From Entomohabitans teleogrylli (GTDB lineage Bacteria > Pseudomonadota > Gammaproteobacteria > Enterobacterales > Enterobacteriaceae), in assembly GCF_001484765.1 (NCBI RefSeq), contig NZ_KQ947376.1:575736-639735 (forward strand): 64,000 nt of DNA, read 5' to 3'. The translations under genes were made by a program, and so were the position numbers. The notes beneath the pieces are model-generated. The model was not told the origin of the DNA, made no database searches, and worked only from the letters and a program-made list of their open reading frames with translations. Every line of letters starts with the position of its first letter. The stretch's first letter is position 1. Of the stretch, positions 16,547-26,504 are shown piece after piece.

Positions 16547-17371
16547 TCAGTCGCGGGCGTTAAGTTCACGCGAAAAACCGACCCGCAGCCGGCTGGCATG
16601 CGAACCGGCGCTGAACAGATCAATGCGGAAACTGCACTTATCGGCGCGGGTCACAGAGGTGGTGTATTCAAAAACGAAACCGTTATCCAGATAGGAAATG
16701 CGATCGATCCGGTAACCCACCGTTATCCTGTCGGCGCACTGCAAATGCCGGGCGTCGGCATCGCTGATGATGATCGCTTCAAGATTTTCGGTGGCGTGCA
16801 CAATATCGAGACCAAACTGACTTTTCAACGTTTCGTACAGCGAGTGGGTCTCAAAACTGGTGTGCTCAATGCCCGGGCACAAATTGTAGGGAATACAGGT
16901 TGTTTCAATCAGCAGCGGGGTGTCGTCGCCAAAGCGGATGCGCCGCAGGATAAATACCTTACGCTGCGATTGCGGCAGGTTCAGTTTCGCGGCGATATCA
17001 TCATCGGCATCAATGACGTCGCACTGCAGAACCACGGAGTGTGGATTGACCCCCAGCTCGCGCATACTGTCGGAAAAATGGTACAGCGAGTTCAGTTTGC
17101 GATTAATCTTCTTATCGGCAATAAAGGATCCTTTGCCGCGCTGGCGGACAATTAATCCTTCTTCAAGTAATTCATTCATCGCCTGCCGCACAGTGGTGCG
17201 GCTGATATTCAGCAGTTCGCATAACTCATTTTCGGTGATCATTCGGTCATGGGGACTGAATACCCCAAGTTTGATCTGGTGGCGAATAAACGCCGCCAGT
17301 TGAGAATACATCGAGGTTGCGGCATCAGCGCTGAAGCGGAAATTGTCTTTGATAAACAGCCCGGTATCCAT
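16547..17371 (-). CDS. GntR/HutC-family transcriptional regulator
   Basis: Repressor-type protein of 274 aa with an N-terminal GntR winged helix (about residues 20-85: SQLAAFIRHQIKLG, ENELCELLNISRTTVRQAMNELLEEG and RQRGKGSFIA) and a C-terminal UTRA effector domain (about residues 105-250). Such domains usually sense sugar phosphates or histidine-pathway metabolites. The start at 17371 is chosen because GAGAGGGG stands 8 bases upstream; the frame extends 13 codons further without a good site. It probably represses itself and the transaldolase gene through the shared TGTAT-N-ATACA palindrome. The inducer is unknown. Confidence 0.9.
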   Translation of the reverse strand: MDTGLFIKDNFRFSADAATSMYSQLAAFIRHQIKLGVFSPHDRMITENELCELLNISRTTVRQAMNELLEEGLIVRQRGKGSFIADKKINRKLNSLYHFSDSMRELGVNPHSVVLQCDVIDADDDIAAKLNLPQSQRKVFILRRIRFGDDTPLLIETTCIPYNLCPGIEHTSFETHSLYETLKSQFGLDIVHATENLEAIIISDADARHLQCADRITVGYRIDRISYLDNGFVFEYTTSVTRADKCSFRIDLFSAGSHASRLRVGFSRELNARD

Positions 17372-17402
17372 TAGCCAGCCCCTCTCTATGGTCTGTGGCA
17401 AA

Positions 17403-17413
17403 TGTATCATACA
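17403..17413. promoter_or_regulatory. GntR-type operator upstream of the GntR gene
   Basis: TGTATCATACA is a palindrome around a central C and lies 32 bp before the start codon at 17371. It equals the site at 16426-16436 apart from the central base, as expected for one regulator binding both in an autoregulated circuit. Confidence 0.68.
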
Positions 17414-17606
17414 ATAAGCAGGCCTGCCATATGCTGATATCGGCTATACCGTGCAGATACGGCCATGGTCTTAATATTGTGAGGGGTGGGTTGATTGATA
17501 CTGCGTCAGGGCTGCAAGCCATATCAGGAGGCTGCTGGTTATACGGCGGCACGAATCCAGGGAGTCAAAAATGTGCAGGACATACCAGCCCTGCACGTTA
17601 TCAGTT

Positions 17607-18149
17607 TCAGTATTTCAGCGTCGACAGCGCGTCTTTCCCGGCCTGGGCATATTTATCCTTCAGGTCTTCGGTGGTGTTGAAGGTGGAAATCAACAATTTG
17701 CCATCCCGGGAGGAGAACTGCAGCAGGTTGTAGATTTTGCCATCTGCGGCAGGCGTGGTGATCTCCAGGCGACTCATTTTCTTACCATTCACCGTGACAT
17801 CCGCTACCGATGGCGCAAACGCACTCATCTGGTTTTTCATCATCGCAGCAAATTGTGGTATCTGAGATTCACTCATCGCGCTGTTGGGGGCGCTAAAAGC
17901 AATGGAGACCTTACCGCCCTCGCTTTCTGCATACCAGGCTTCCTGTGGACGCTGAGCTGTCATGGGATATTTCACCTCCAGCATCTCTTTCGGCATTTTC
18001 ACAAAACCTTTCGGCAGCACGATAGTCGCCTTACCATCAAGCACTGTGGTGCTATTCTGCGCGACGTCAGTGCTGCTCCCGCCATCACAGGCGGAAAGTA
18101 ACAGGGTGGAACTGATAAGCAGTAAGCTGACCATGAAACGGGCTTTCAT
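17607..18149 (-). CDS. DcrB-family lipoprotein
   Basis: Lipoprotein of 180 aa. The signal peptide is MKARFMVSLLLISSTLLLSAC, with Cys21 as the lipidated residue after an LSA lipobox. Asp at the position after the Cys would favour inner-membrane retention by the +2 rule. The mature part has the DcrB/PsbP-like layout (LDGKATIVLPKGF, then NGKKMSRLEITTP and a TLKY ending). DcrB proteins are envelope proteins connected to phage C1/C6 entry and lipoprotein maturation in E. coli; the role of this divergent copy is not known. The start at 18149 follows AAGGAG by 6 bases; the frame upstream to 18257 is not coding-like. It lies downstream of the two adhesin genes on the same strand. Confidence 0.8.
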   Translation of the reverse strand: MKARFMVSLLLISSTLLLSACDGGSSTDVAQNSTTVLDGKATIVLPKGFVKMPKEMLEVKYPMTAQRPQEAWYAESEGGKVSIAFSAPNSAMSESQIPQFAAMMKNQMSAFAPSVADVTVNGKKMSRLEITTPAADGKIYNLLQFSSRDGKLLISTFNTTEDLKDKYAQAGKDALSTLKY

Positions 18150-18284
18150 TTGATAACTCCTTGTTGGTAATACATCCCTTTTGCGGGCTGATGGTTGCGG
18201 TATTAACCGCAAGGTAAAAACAAACAACCGGCGTAAGCCGTTGTTTTTAGCAGCCATTGCCTGTGGTTTAAGCGCAGAAATGAC

Positions 18285-19469
18285 TCACTGATAGTTAATG
18301 GTAAATTCCACAGCCGTATCCGCCTTGCCTGCCGACATCCCTGAACTGCCGGAAATAACCCCATAGCGGGCCTTCAGGGGGATCTGGTAACTTGCGGCGC
18401 TGGCCTGCGGCGTCAGTCCGCTTTCCGTCACGATAGCCATCGAAGAGTCGGTAAGCACATTATTCCCCTGCGCATTCTGGATCTCCACGCAGGTACCGCT
18501 GGCGGTATTCGCGCCCGGAGTTAGCTGCGCGCACTGGCCGCCGGAGAGCAGCGTTTCATAACCGTTGACCGGATTAAGGGACAGGCCAATGGCGTTCGAT
18601 TTATCCGGTGAGCCGGAAACACTGTTGCCAGTATCAAGCCACTGGTTCGTCGCTTGTGCAGCTACCAGACTGGTTCTTACGTAACGGCCATGCATCGGTG
18701 GGCAATTCAGCAGCGAAATCGTGAAATCTACCCAGTCAGTATTGACCGAACTGCCTGAGACTTTATGCTGGCCCATCGCCACATTGACATCCGGAGTCTG
18801 GCAGGTACCAGAAACCACATTCACGGCGCCTGACACAGTAATCCGGGCGCCATAATCTTTAGTTACCCCATTGACAGCATCAACATCGCCACTCAGGACA
18901 GCATCAACGACCAGCGGCGGAAGAGAAATGGGAACGGTCCAGGTACCTGCCGGAATATCACCGGTTTTGATCAGCAGGAGTTCAACGGTATAGCTGTTCA
19001 GTCCTTGTCCACTACCGGCACCAATGAATTCATCAACCTCTGCATATGGGAATATGAGGTTACTGACCGAGCCCGAACTATAAAGACTAAAGGTCAATAC
19101 CATCCCAATACCTGTAATCCCTGTGTCATAAACATTATGCCCTGACCAGGTACTGATCACTGCCGGTAACCCACCTTCAGCAGCAAATCTCCGGGTGACT
19201 TCTGCATAATTGCCCTCGGGTGTGGCTTTGTAGCAATTATTGAAACCAATCAGAGCTGCATCAGGGTTTTTAATAATTTGCCGAAACAGTACGCCACCTA
19301 CCGGCAAATCGCGCATCGCGCTGATGGACATATCAGAAGCCAGCACCGGCACGGCATAATCCACATAGGTGGACCGGCCACTCCAGTTTTCTTCACACAA
19401 TCTTGTGGCCTGCGCACCCAGCGACCATAGAGATAACACCGCCATCAGATTTAACGCTAATAATTTCAT
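18285..19469 (-). CDS. Fimbrial adhesin-like protein (second of a tandem pair)
   Basis: Secreted protein of 394 aa with signal peptide MKLLALNLMAVLSLWSLGAQA, then two domains: a variable N-terminal half with spaced Cys residues, as in tip lectins, and a C-terminal pilin-like half from about residue 220, beginning RITVSGAVNVVSGTCQTP and ending VEFTINYQ. The penultimate Tyr is characteristic of chaperone-usher subunits. The last 175 residues are almost identical to the upstream gene, while the region around residues 105-170 differs. A GTG at 19520 overlapping the upstream stop is an alternative start. No chaperone, usher or major pilin gene is nearby. Confidence 0.78.
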   Translation of the reverse strand: MKLLALNLMAVLSLWSLGAQATRLCEENWSGRSTYVDYAVPVLASDMSISAMRDLPVGGVLFRQIIKNPDAALIGFNNCYKATPEGNYAEVTRRFAAEGGLPAVISTWSGHNVYDTGITGIGMVLTFSLYSSGSVSNLIFPYAEVDEFIGAGSGQGLNSYTVELLLIKTGDIPAGTWTVPISLPPLVVDAVLSGDVDAVNGVTKDYGARITVSGAVNVVSGTCQTPDVNVAMGQHKVSGSSVNTDWVDFTISLLNCPPMHGRYVRTSLVAAQATNQWLDTGNSVSGSPDKSNAIGLSLNPVNGYETLLSGGQCAQLTPGANTASGTCVEIQNAQGNNVLTDSSMAIVTESGLTPQASAASYQIPLKARYGVISGSSGMSAGKADTAVEFTINYQ

Positions 19470-20080
19470 TAGTACACTATTCTCTTTAATATACCGTAAT
19501 ATACCGACAGAATGATTCACTGATAGTTAATGGTAAATTCCACAGCCGTATCCGCTTTACCCGCTGACATCCCTGAACTGCCGGAAATAACCCCATAGCG
19601 GGCCTTCAGGGGGATCTGGTAACTTGCGGCGCTGGCCTGCGGCGTCAGTCCGCTTTCCGTCACGATAGCCATCGAAGAGTCGGTAAGCACATTATTCCCC
19701 TGCGCATTCTGGATTTCCACGCAGGTACCGCTGGCGGTATTCGCGCCCGGTGTCAGCTGCGCGCACTGGCCGCCGGAGAGCAGCGTTTCATAATCGTTGA
19801 CCGGATTAAGAGACAGGCCAATGGGGTTCGACTGATCCGGTGAACCGGAAACACTGTTGCCTGTATCAAGCCACTGGTTCGTCGCTTCCTCAGCCAGCAG
19901 ACTGGTTCTTACGTAACGGCCATGCATCGGTGGGCAATTCAGCAGCGAAATCGTGAAATCTACCCAGTCAGTATTGACCGAACTGCCTGAGACTTTATGC
20001 TGACCCATCGCCACATTGACATCCGGAGTCTGGCAGGTACCGGAAACCACATTCACGGCGCCTGACACAGTAATCCGGGA
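18285..20080. repeat. Tandem duplication in the two adhesin genes
   Basis: The 3' halves of the adhesin genes (about 18288-18845 and 19520-20080) are nearly identical at DNA level, with scattered single-base differences such as at the SLVAAQ/SLLAEE codons. The middle parts are diverged. The uneven similarity points to gene conversion or selection on the exposed domain after duplication. Confidence 0.85.
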
Positions 20081-20728
20081 GCCATAATCCCTGGTGACGC
20101 TATTAGCAGTGTCAACATCGCCGGTCAGCTCTGCGTCAATCACCAGTGGCGGTAGTAAAATGGGGACGGTCCAGGTTCCAGCAGGAATATCTCCGGTTTT
20201 GACCAATAAAAGCTCAAGCGCCGTCGTTCCCATCGTGTTAGATGCTGTGCCTGACATATTTCCACCTGTAACGATAGTCACTGCTCCCAGTATTCCGGGG
20301 AATATCTGACTATTGGAGCCCCCGTAAACCGGGCCATAACCGCCATGCATCAACACCATGCCAATGCCGGTAACCCCTGTATCATAGACATTATGCCCGG
20401 ACCAGCTACTGACCACGGCGGGCATTCCCCCCTCAGCCGCCCATTGGACCGTTGACGTCGTCGCATATTCCAGCCCGCCTGATGTATTGGTGCAATTCCT
20501 GAACCCGAGGCCCATCGTATCCGGATCCTTAATGATTTGCCGGAACAACACACCACCCACAGGAAGATCCCGCATTACACTGATGGTCATATTAGATGCC
20601 AGAACCGGCACCGCATAATCTACATAGGTCGTCCGTCCGCTGTAATTTTCCGGGCATCTTGTCGCGGCCAACGACCGCGCTGACCATAGTGACATCAGTG
20701 CCATCAGGGCTAATGTGAGTAATTTCAT
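19517..20728 (-). CDS. Fimbrial adhesin-like protein (first of a tandem pair)
   Basis: Secreted protein of 403 aa and close paralogue of the gene just downstream. The signal peptide is MKLLTLALMALMSLWSARSLA. The mature N-terminus (RCPENYSGRTTYVDYAVPVLAS) and the stretch VMRDLPVGGVLFRQIIK are shared with the paralogue. The middle, about residues 125-175, is glycine-rich and divergent (GGYGPVYGGSNSQIFPG), and the C-terminal pilin-like half ends VEFTINYQ. The start at 20728 fits the signal peptide; the frame has two extra codons upstream. The pair lies 48 bp apart and is probably co-transcribed. It faces a long AT-rich region, which should hold the promoter. Confidence 0.78.
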   Translation of the reverse strand: MKLLTLALMALMSLWSARSLAATRCPENYSGRTTYVDYAVPVLASNMTISVMRDLPVGGVLFRQIIKDPDTMGLGFRNCTNTSGGLEYATTSTVQWAAEGGMPAVVSSWSGHNVYDTGVTGIGMVLMHGGYGPVYGGSNSQIFPGILGAVTIVTGGNMSGTASNTMGTTALELLLVKTGDIPAGTWTVPILLPPLVIDAELTGDVDTANSVTRDYGSRITVSGAVNVVSGTCQTPDVNVAMGQHKVSGSSVNTDWVDFTISLLNCPPMHGRYVRTSLLAEEATNQWLDTGNSVSGSPDQSNPIGLSLNPVNDYETLLSGGQCAQLTPGANTASGTCVEIQNAQGNNVLTDSSMAIVTESGLTPQASAASYQIPLKARYGVISGSSGMSAGKADTAVEFTINYQ

Positions 20729-21687
20729 AAGCACTCTACTCGCGTTAATCTATCGACATGTTCAGACAGGAAGTACCTCTGAAGGCATATCATCGGGCAG
20801 CGCTACCTCATGACCAGCTAATCGAGAAAATATCCTATAAATCTCACTGTCATTAATAGAGAAGCGCACGGCATTTATACTCACCACAAGATTTTACTGA
20901 GAGCAAAAAATCATTAATCAGAAATAAATAATAGCTGACAACTGAACATGCTCCCTGTGGACACCGAATACTGAAAAATTCACAGGGTCTAAAAACAAAC
21001 ATTTTATTTATATAACGAAGATTCTAAACATTACCATATAATGAAGGATAATCGTTTTGTTCGACATAACGACAAAGATCAATAGACGACAACTATCAAA
21101 CACTCTTGATAGCTCGCTGATATCGATGGTAAAAATCAATAAATTCATTATATTAACAGCATAAAACAAGTATTTATTAGCGTTAAAAGCCGATAAACTC
21201 ATACAACAACCCATTAATATCCGTTACATAAAATACCATAACCAACGTTTTTATCAGGCCGTTTTATATCCGAAAAGAAAATTTTCAGACAATTTGGAAT
21301 ACTGAAAAAATATCCGAAAAAAGAAATCGTGACAAATGCCATACACAAAAACATATTTTTTGAAAAATACTCTGCCACACTGCCAAAAACTCTTAAGAAA
21401 ATAATCCTGGAAGTAGTTTATAAATACGATACACAACAAGGCGGTGGCGGGCCGAATTTAATCAAATAGCGTTCAGATATTATCGTTGCACCCTGGTAAG
21501 ATAGCATTGATATTTAATCCTGACGCAAAATCCCGTCCGGTTCGGCAGGTTCCGGGATGGTAGAATCACGACGGTGCTGATGAAGTTGCAATACGGGTCT
21601 AAGGGGGAGAACGCTTACGGGGGTGATATCACAGCGGCATCGCCCGGAAACCCCTCATTGCGATCGGCTTTCCGGGCGCGCGCTACA
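20729..21687. other. Long AT-rich intergenic region between the adhesin genes and hrpA
   Basis: About 960 bp, strikingly AT-rich between roughly 20840 and 21500 compared with its surroundings. Short frames exist (for example on the minus strand at 21008-21214 and 21254-21439), but they lack ribosome binding sites and read like chance frames in AT-rich DNA. The right end holds an inverted repeat (21641-21678). It probably contains the promoter and silencing region of the adhesin pair and may be a horizontally acquired junction. Confidence 0.5.
21641..21678. terminator. Inverted repeat just downstream of hrpA
   Basis: CGCCCGGAAA at 21641-21650 and TTTCCGGGCG at 21669-21678 form a 10-bp perfect stem with an 18-base loop, ending 10 bp from the hrpA stop. 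There is no T-run, so terminator function is uncertain. Confidence 0.4.
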
Positions 21688-24600
21688 TTAAGCGCTAATC
21701 TGATCCATAGCCTGCAGGATACGCTTGTCCGACACCGGGTACGGCGTCCCCAGTTGCTGGGCGAAATAACTGACCCGCAACTCTTCGATCATCCAGCGCA
21801 CCGCGATGACGTCATCATCGTCGCGGCGGGCTGGCGGCAGTTTATTCAGCCATTGCTGCCACGCCTGCTGTACCTGCTCGACTTTGAGCATCTGCGCGCG
21901 ATCGCGGTGTGGATCGATAGCCATCTTCTCCAGCCGTTTCTCAATGGCCTGCAGATAGCGCAACGTATCCCCCAGCCGCGAGTAACCATTGCCGGTGACA
22001 AAACCGCGATACACCAGCCCGGCCATCTGGGCTTTAATATCCGACAGCCCCAGCGCCATGGTCATATCAACCCGCCCTTTCAGGCGCTTGTTGATGCTGA
22101 ACACCGCAGTGAGGATCTGTTCAACCTGCTGCGCTATCTCCACCACCGCCTCATTGAGGCTGGCGCGCACCTGCTCATGCAGGCGGGTAAATCCCTCTTC
22201 GGTCCATACCGGACCGCCGGCTTCGGCGATCAGCTTATCCACCCCGCAGGAGATACAGTCATCAATCAGTTCCAGCACTTTACCGTAAGGGTTGAAGTAC
22301 AGCCCCAGCTTGGCTTTGTTGGGCAGCTTTTCATGCAGATATTTAATCGGCGATGGAATGTTGAGCAACAGCAGGCGTCGCAGACCGCGCCACATGGCGT
22401 TCTGCTGCTCCTGCGGATTATCAAACAGTTTGATAGCCACACTGTCTTTTTCGTCCACCAGCGCCGGCCACGCCTTCACCTGGTAACCTCCGCGCTTCTG
22501 CTCATAGTGGTCCGGCAGAGTGCCAAAACTCCAGATATGCAGCCCGCTCTGCTCAATACCATCATCCGCTACCGCGGAGAGAGTCTCCTGCACCTTCTCT
22601 TTCAGCCCGCTCTTCAACGCCGCCAGGTCGCGGCCTTCGCGTAATTTCTTACCGCTTTCGTCCACCACCCGAAAAGTCATTTTCAGATGATCGGGCACCT
22701 GATCCCACTGCCAGGCGTCCCGGTCGATGGTGACGCCGGTCATGCGCCGCAGTTCGCGCTCCAGGCTGTCCAGCAGCGGCAGCTCAAGAGGCGCGGCGCG
22801 GCCAAGAAAAGCCTCCGCATAGTTCGGCGCCGGCACAAAGTTACGGCGCACCGGTTTCGGCAGCGACTTAATCAGCGCCACCACCAGTTCACGGCGCATC
22901 CCCGGCACCTGCCACTCAAAGCCACTCTCTTCCACCTGGTTGAGCAGCGGCAGCGGAATGTGCACCGTCACGCCGTCGGCGTCAGCCCCCGGCTCAAACT
23001 GGTAGCTGAGGCGCAGTTTCAGGTTGCCCTGATGCCAGAAATTCGGGTAATCAAGCTTACTGACCTGCTCCGCGCCAGCTTTGATCAGCATGCTTTTTTC
23101 AAAATTCAGCAGATCCGGCGTCTCGCGACTGGCCTTTTTCCACCAGCTGTCAAAGTGGCGTGCCGACACCGCCTCGTGACCGATCCGCTGATCGTAGAAT
23201 TCGAACAGCGTATCGTCGTCAACCATAATGTCGCGCCGCCGCGAACGGTGTTCGAGATCTTCCACCTCGGCGCGCAGTTTCTGGTTATCGCGGAAGAAGG
23301 CGTGACGGGTCTGCCAGTCCCCCTCCACCAGGGCGTGGCGGATAAACAGCTCCCGGCACAGTTGTGGGTCAATCTGGCCGTAATTCACTTTGCGCGCCGC
23401 GACGATCGGCAGACCATAAACCGTGACTTTCTCACTGGCCATCACCGCCCCCTGACTGCGCTCCCAGTGCGGTTCGCTGTATGAGCGTTTCAGCAGATGC
23501 TGAGCGACCGGCTCAATCCATTCCGGATCGATACGGGCGGCGATGCGCCCCCACAGCCGGCTGGTTTCCACCAGTTCCGCCACCATCGTCCACTTCGGCG
23601 GCTTTTTAAATAAACCGGAGCCGGGAAAAATAGCGAAACGCGCGTTGCGGGCGCCGGTGAACTCCTGCTTATCGGCATCCTTCAGGCCAATATGCGATAA
23701 CAGACCGGTTAACAGCGCGGTATGGATGGCGCGGTAATCGGCGGGTTCGCTGTTAACCGGGATCCCCAACTCTTTCACCACCTGGCGCAGTTGGGTATAG
23801 ATATCCTGCCATTCGCGCACCCGCAGATAGTTGAGAAATTCAGTGCGGCACAGACGACGGAACTGACTGGAGGACAGCGCTTTTTGCTGCTCGCCGAGGT
23901 AGTTCCACAGATTAACGAACGCCAGAAAATCCGACTCTTTATCGTGAAAGCGCCGGTGTTTTTCATCAGACGCCTGCTGTTTTTCCAGCGGCCGCTCGCG
24001 CGGATCCTGAATCGACAGCGCGGCGGTAATGATCATCGCTTCGCGCACGCAGTTATGCTGGCGCGCCTCCAGCACCATCCGCGCCAGACGCGGGTCGACG
24101 GGCAACTGGCTTAACTGGCGCCCCAGCGGCGTCAGTTTATAAACCGCTTGCTGAGCATCGGTAGTGATAGCCCCCAGCTCTTCAAGCAGGCGCACCCCGT
24201 CCTGGATATTGCGCTTGTCCGGCGCTTCGACAAACGGAAACGCGCTGATATCGCCCAGCCCAAGAGCGGTCATCTGCAAAATAACCGACGCCAGGTTGGT
24301 GCGCAGAATTTCCGGGTCGGTAAACGCCGGGCGCGACAGGAAATCATCTTCAGAGTACAGACGGATACAGATCCCTTCGGAGACGCGTCCGCAGCGCCCT
24401 TTACGCTGATTCGCCGATGCCTGGGAAACCGGTTCGATCGGCAGGCGTTGCACTTTGGTGCGATAGCTGTAGCGGCTGATGCGCGCGGTACCAGGATCGA
24501 TAACGTATTTAATCCCCGGCACGGTCAGCGATGTTTCCGCCACGTTGGTGGCCAGCACGATGCGCCGCCCGCTATGGGACTGGAATACCCGGTTCTGCTC

Positions 24601-25587
24601 GCTGTTTGACAGGCGAGCGTATAGCGGCAGGATCTCAGTGTGGCGCAGATTCAACTTACCGAGCGCGTCGGCGGTATCGCGGATTTCCCGCTCGCCGCTC
24701 ATAAAAATCAAAATGTCTCCCGGCGCCTCGCGGCTCAGCTCGTCCACAGCGTCAAATATCGCCTGTAGCTGGTCGCGTTCAGCATCGTCGGCCTCATCAA
24801 CAATGGGCCGGTAGCGCACCTCAACCGGATACGTCCGTCCGGAGACTTCGATAATCGGCGCATTAGCAAAATGGCGCGAAAAACGCTGCGGGTCGATGGT
24901 CGCCGACGTAATGATGATTTTCAGATCCGGGCGACGCGGCAGCAGCTCTTTCAGGTAACCGAGCAGAAAGTCAATATTCAGACTGCGTTCGTGCGCTTCG
25001 TCGATAATAATGGTGTCGTACTGCATCAGCAGCCGGTCCTGCTGGATTTCCGCCAGCAGGATACCGTCGGTCATCAGTTTGACCATCGTGTTGTCGCTCA
25101 CGTGGTCGCTGAAACGCACTTTATAGCCGACGCAGCCGCCCGGTTCGGTCTGTAACTCCTCGGCGATACGGTTCGCCACGGTGCGAGCCGCCAGCCGGCG
25201 CGGCTGGGTATGGCCGATAAGCCCCCTCACGCCCCGCCCGAGTTCCATACAGATTTTCGGCAACTGCGTGGTTTTCCCGGAACCGGTCTCGCCGGCAACA
25301 ATCACCACCTGGTGGTCGCGCACCGCCTCAAGGATGGTCTGTTTCTTCTGGCTGACCGGCAGGTTTTCCGGGTAACGAATCGCCGGGCGCGCCGCGATAC
25401 GCCGCGCGATACCCTGCTCAGCGGCAACAATCTCCGGTTCCAGCGCTGTGAGAATCGCCTGCTGCGCATCGCTGTTCTTGACCTTTTTAACCCCATGCAG
25501 ACGGCGGGTGAAGCGCTGTTTATCGCGCAGCGTCAGCGCATCAAGACGCGCCATCAGGCCGGATAGCGTCATTTTCTGATTTTCCAT
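21688..25587 (-). CDS. hrpA: ATP-dependent RNA helicase HrpA
   Basis: DEAH-box RNA helicase of about 1299 aa, the size of E. coli HrpA (1300), reported to act on mRNA processing and to resolve stalled ribosomes. Motifs in order are GETGSGKTT (Walker A, about residues 87-95), DEAH in IIIDEAHERS, SATID, the second RecA domain with LPLYARLSNSEQ, and QRKGRCGRV (motif VI), then the winged-helix/OB region and the long C-terminal DUF3418 part. The start at 25587 (MENQKMTLSGL) matches the orthologue; ATG 25596 is an alternative. It diverges from azoR. Confidence 0.95.
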   Translation of the reverse strand: MENQKMTLSGLMARLDALTLRDKQRFTRRLHGVKKVKNSDAQQAILTALEPEIVAAEQGIARRIAARPAIRYPENLPVSQKKQTILEAVRDHQVVIVAGETGSGKTTQLPKICMELGRGVRGLIGHTQPRRLAARTVANRIAEELQTEPGGCVGYKVRFSDHVSDNTMVKLMTDGILLAEIQQDRLLMQYDTIIIDEAHERSLNIDFLLGYLKELLPRRPDLKIIITSATIDPQRFSRHFANAPIIEVSGRTYPVEVRYRPIVDEADDAERDQLQAIFDAVDELSREAPGDILIFMSGEREIRDTADALGKLNLRHTEILPLYARLSNSEQNRVFQSHSGRRIVLATNVAETSLTVPGIKYVIDPGTARISRYSYRTKVQRLPIEPVSQASANQRKGRCGRVSEGICIRLYSEDDFLSRPAFTDPEILRTNLASVILQMTALGLGDISAFPFVEAPDKRNIQDGVRLLEELGAITTDAQQAVYKLTPLGRQLSQLPVDPRLARMVLEARQHNCVREAMIITAALSIQDPRERPLEKQQASDEKHRRFHDKESDFLAFVNLWNYLGEQQKALSSSQFRRLCRTEFLNYLRVREWQDIYTQLRQVVKELGIPVNSEPADYRAIHTALLTGLLSHIGLKDADKQEFTGARNARFAIFPGSGLFKKPPKWTMVAELVETSRLWGRIAARIDPEWIEPVAQHLLKRSYSEPHWERSQGAVMASEKVTVYGLPIVAARKVNYGQIDPQLCRELFIRHALVEGDWQTRHAFFRDNQKLRAEVEDLEHRSRRRDIMVDDDTLFEFYDQRIGHEAVSARHFDSWWKKASRETPDLLNFEKSMLIKAGAEQVSKLDYPNFWHQGNLKLRLSYQFEPGADADGVTVHIPLPLLNQVEESGFEWQVPGMRRELVVALIKSLPKPVRRNFVPAPNYAEAFLGRAAPLELPLLDSLERELRRMTGVTIDRDAWQWDQVPDHLKMTFRVVDESGKKLREGRDLAALKSGLKEKVQETLSAVADDGIEQSGLHIWSFGTLPDHYEQKRGGYQVKAWPALVDEKDSVAIKLFDNPQEQQNAMWRGLRRLLLLNIPSPIKYLHEKLPNKAKLGLYFNPYGKVLELIDDCISCGVDKLIAEAGGPVWTEEGFTRLHEQVRASLNEAVVEIAQQVEQILTAVFSINKRLKGRVDMTMALGLSDIKAQMAGLVYRGFVTGNGYSRLGDTLRYLQAIEKRLEKMAIDPHRDRAQMLKVEQVQQAWQQWLNKLPPARRDDDDVIAVRWMIEELRVSYFAQQLGTPYPVSDKRILQAMDQISA

Positions 25588-25654
25588 GATTTTCATTACT
25601 GCGCCCGCGGATAAGGCACGGGCTGATAAATGTCTGTCGATTAATGCGCCGTAG

Positions 25655-26410
<756 letters not shown>

Positions 26411-26463
26411 TAGCCATATTCTGAAGCCCTGGCGTTGAAGCGCAGGGCTTTCGGTAAACAATT

Positions 26464-26497
26464 AACGCCGGATATCCTGTCCGGCGTTTTCTTTTTT
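26464..26497. terminator. Terminator between azoR and paaY
   Basis: AACGCCGGA pairs with TCCGGCGTT around a short loop, and the right arm runs into TTTTCTTTTTT. It lies between convergent azoR and paaY, so it certainly serves azoR. Confidence 0.85.
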
Positions 26498-26504
26498 CTG
26501 CGGT

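Noticed and set aside
21008-21439. Two short minus-strand frames of 68 and 61 codons
   Set aside because: Chance frames in AT-rich DNA; Phe/Ile/Tyr-rich, without start signals.
20729-21500. CRISPR array or phage remnant in the AT-rich gap
   Set aside because: I saw no regularly spaced repeats, integrase or att-like duplications there.
21574-22644. 356-codon plus-strand frame opposite hrpA
   Set aside because: It lies antisense to the highly conserved hrpA 3' part and its product has no family features; a shadow of GC-biased codon use.
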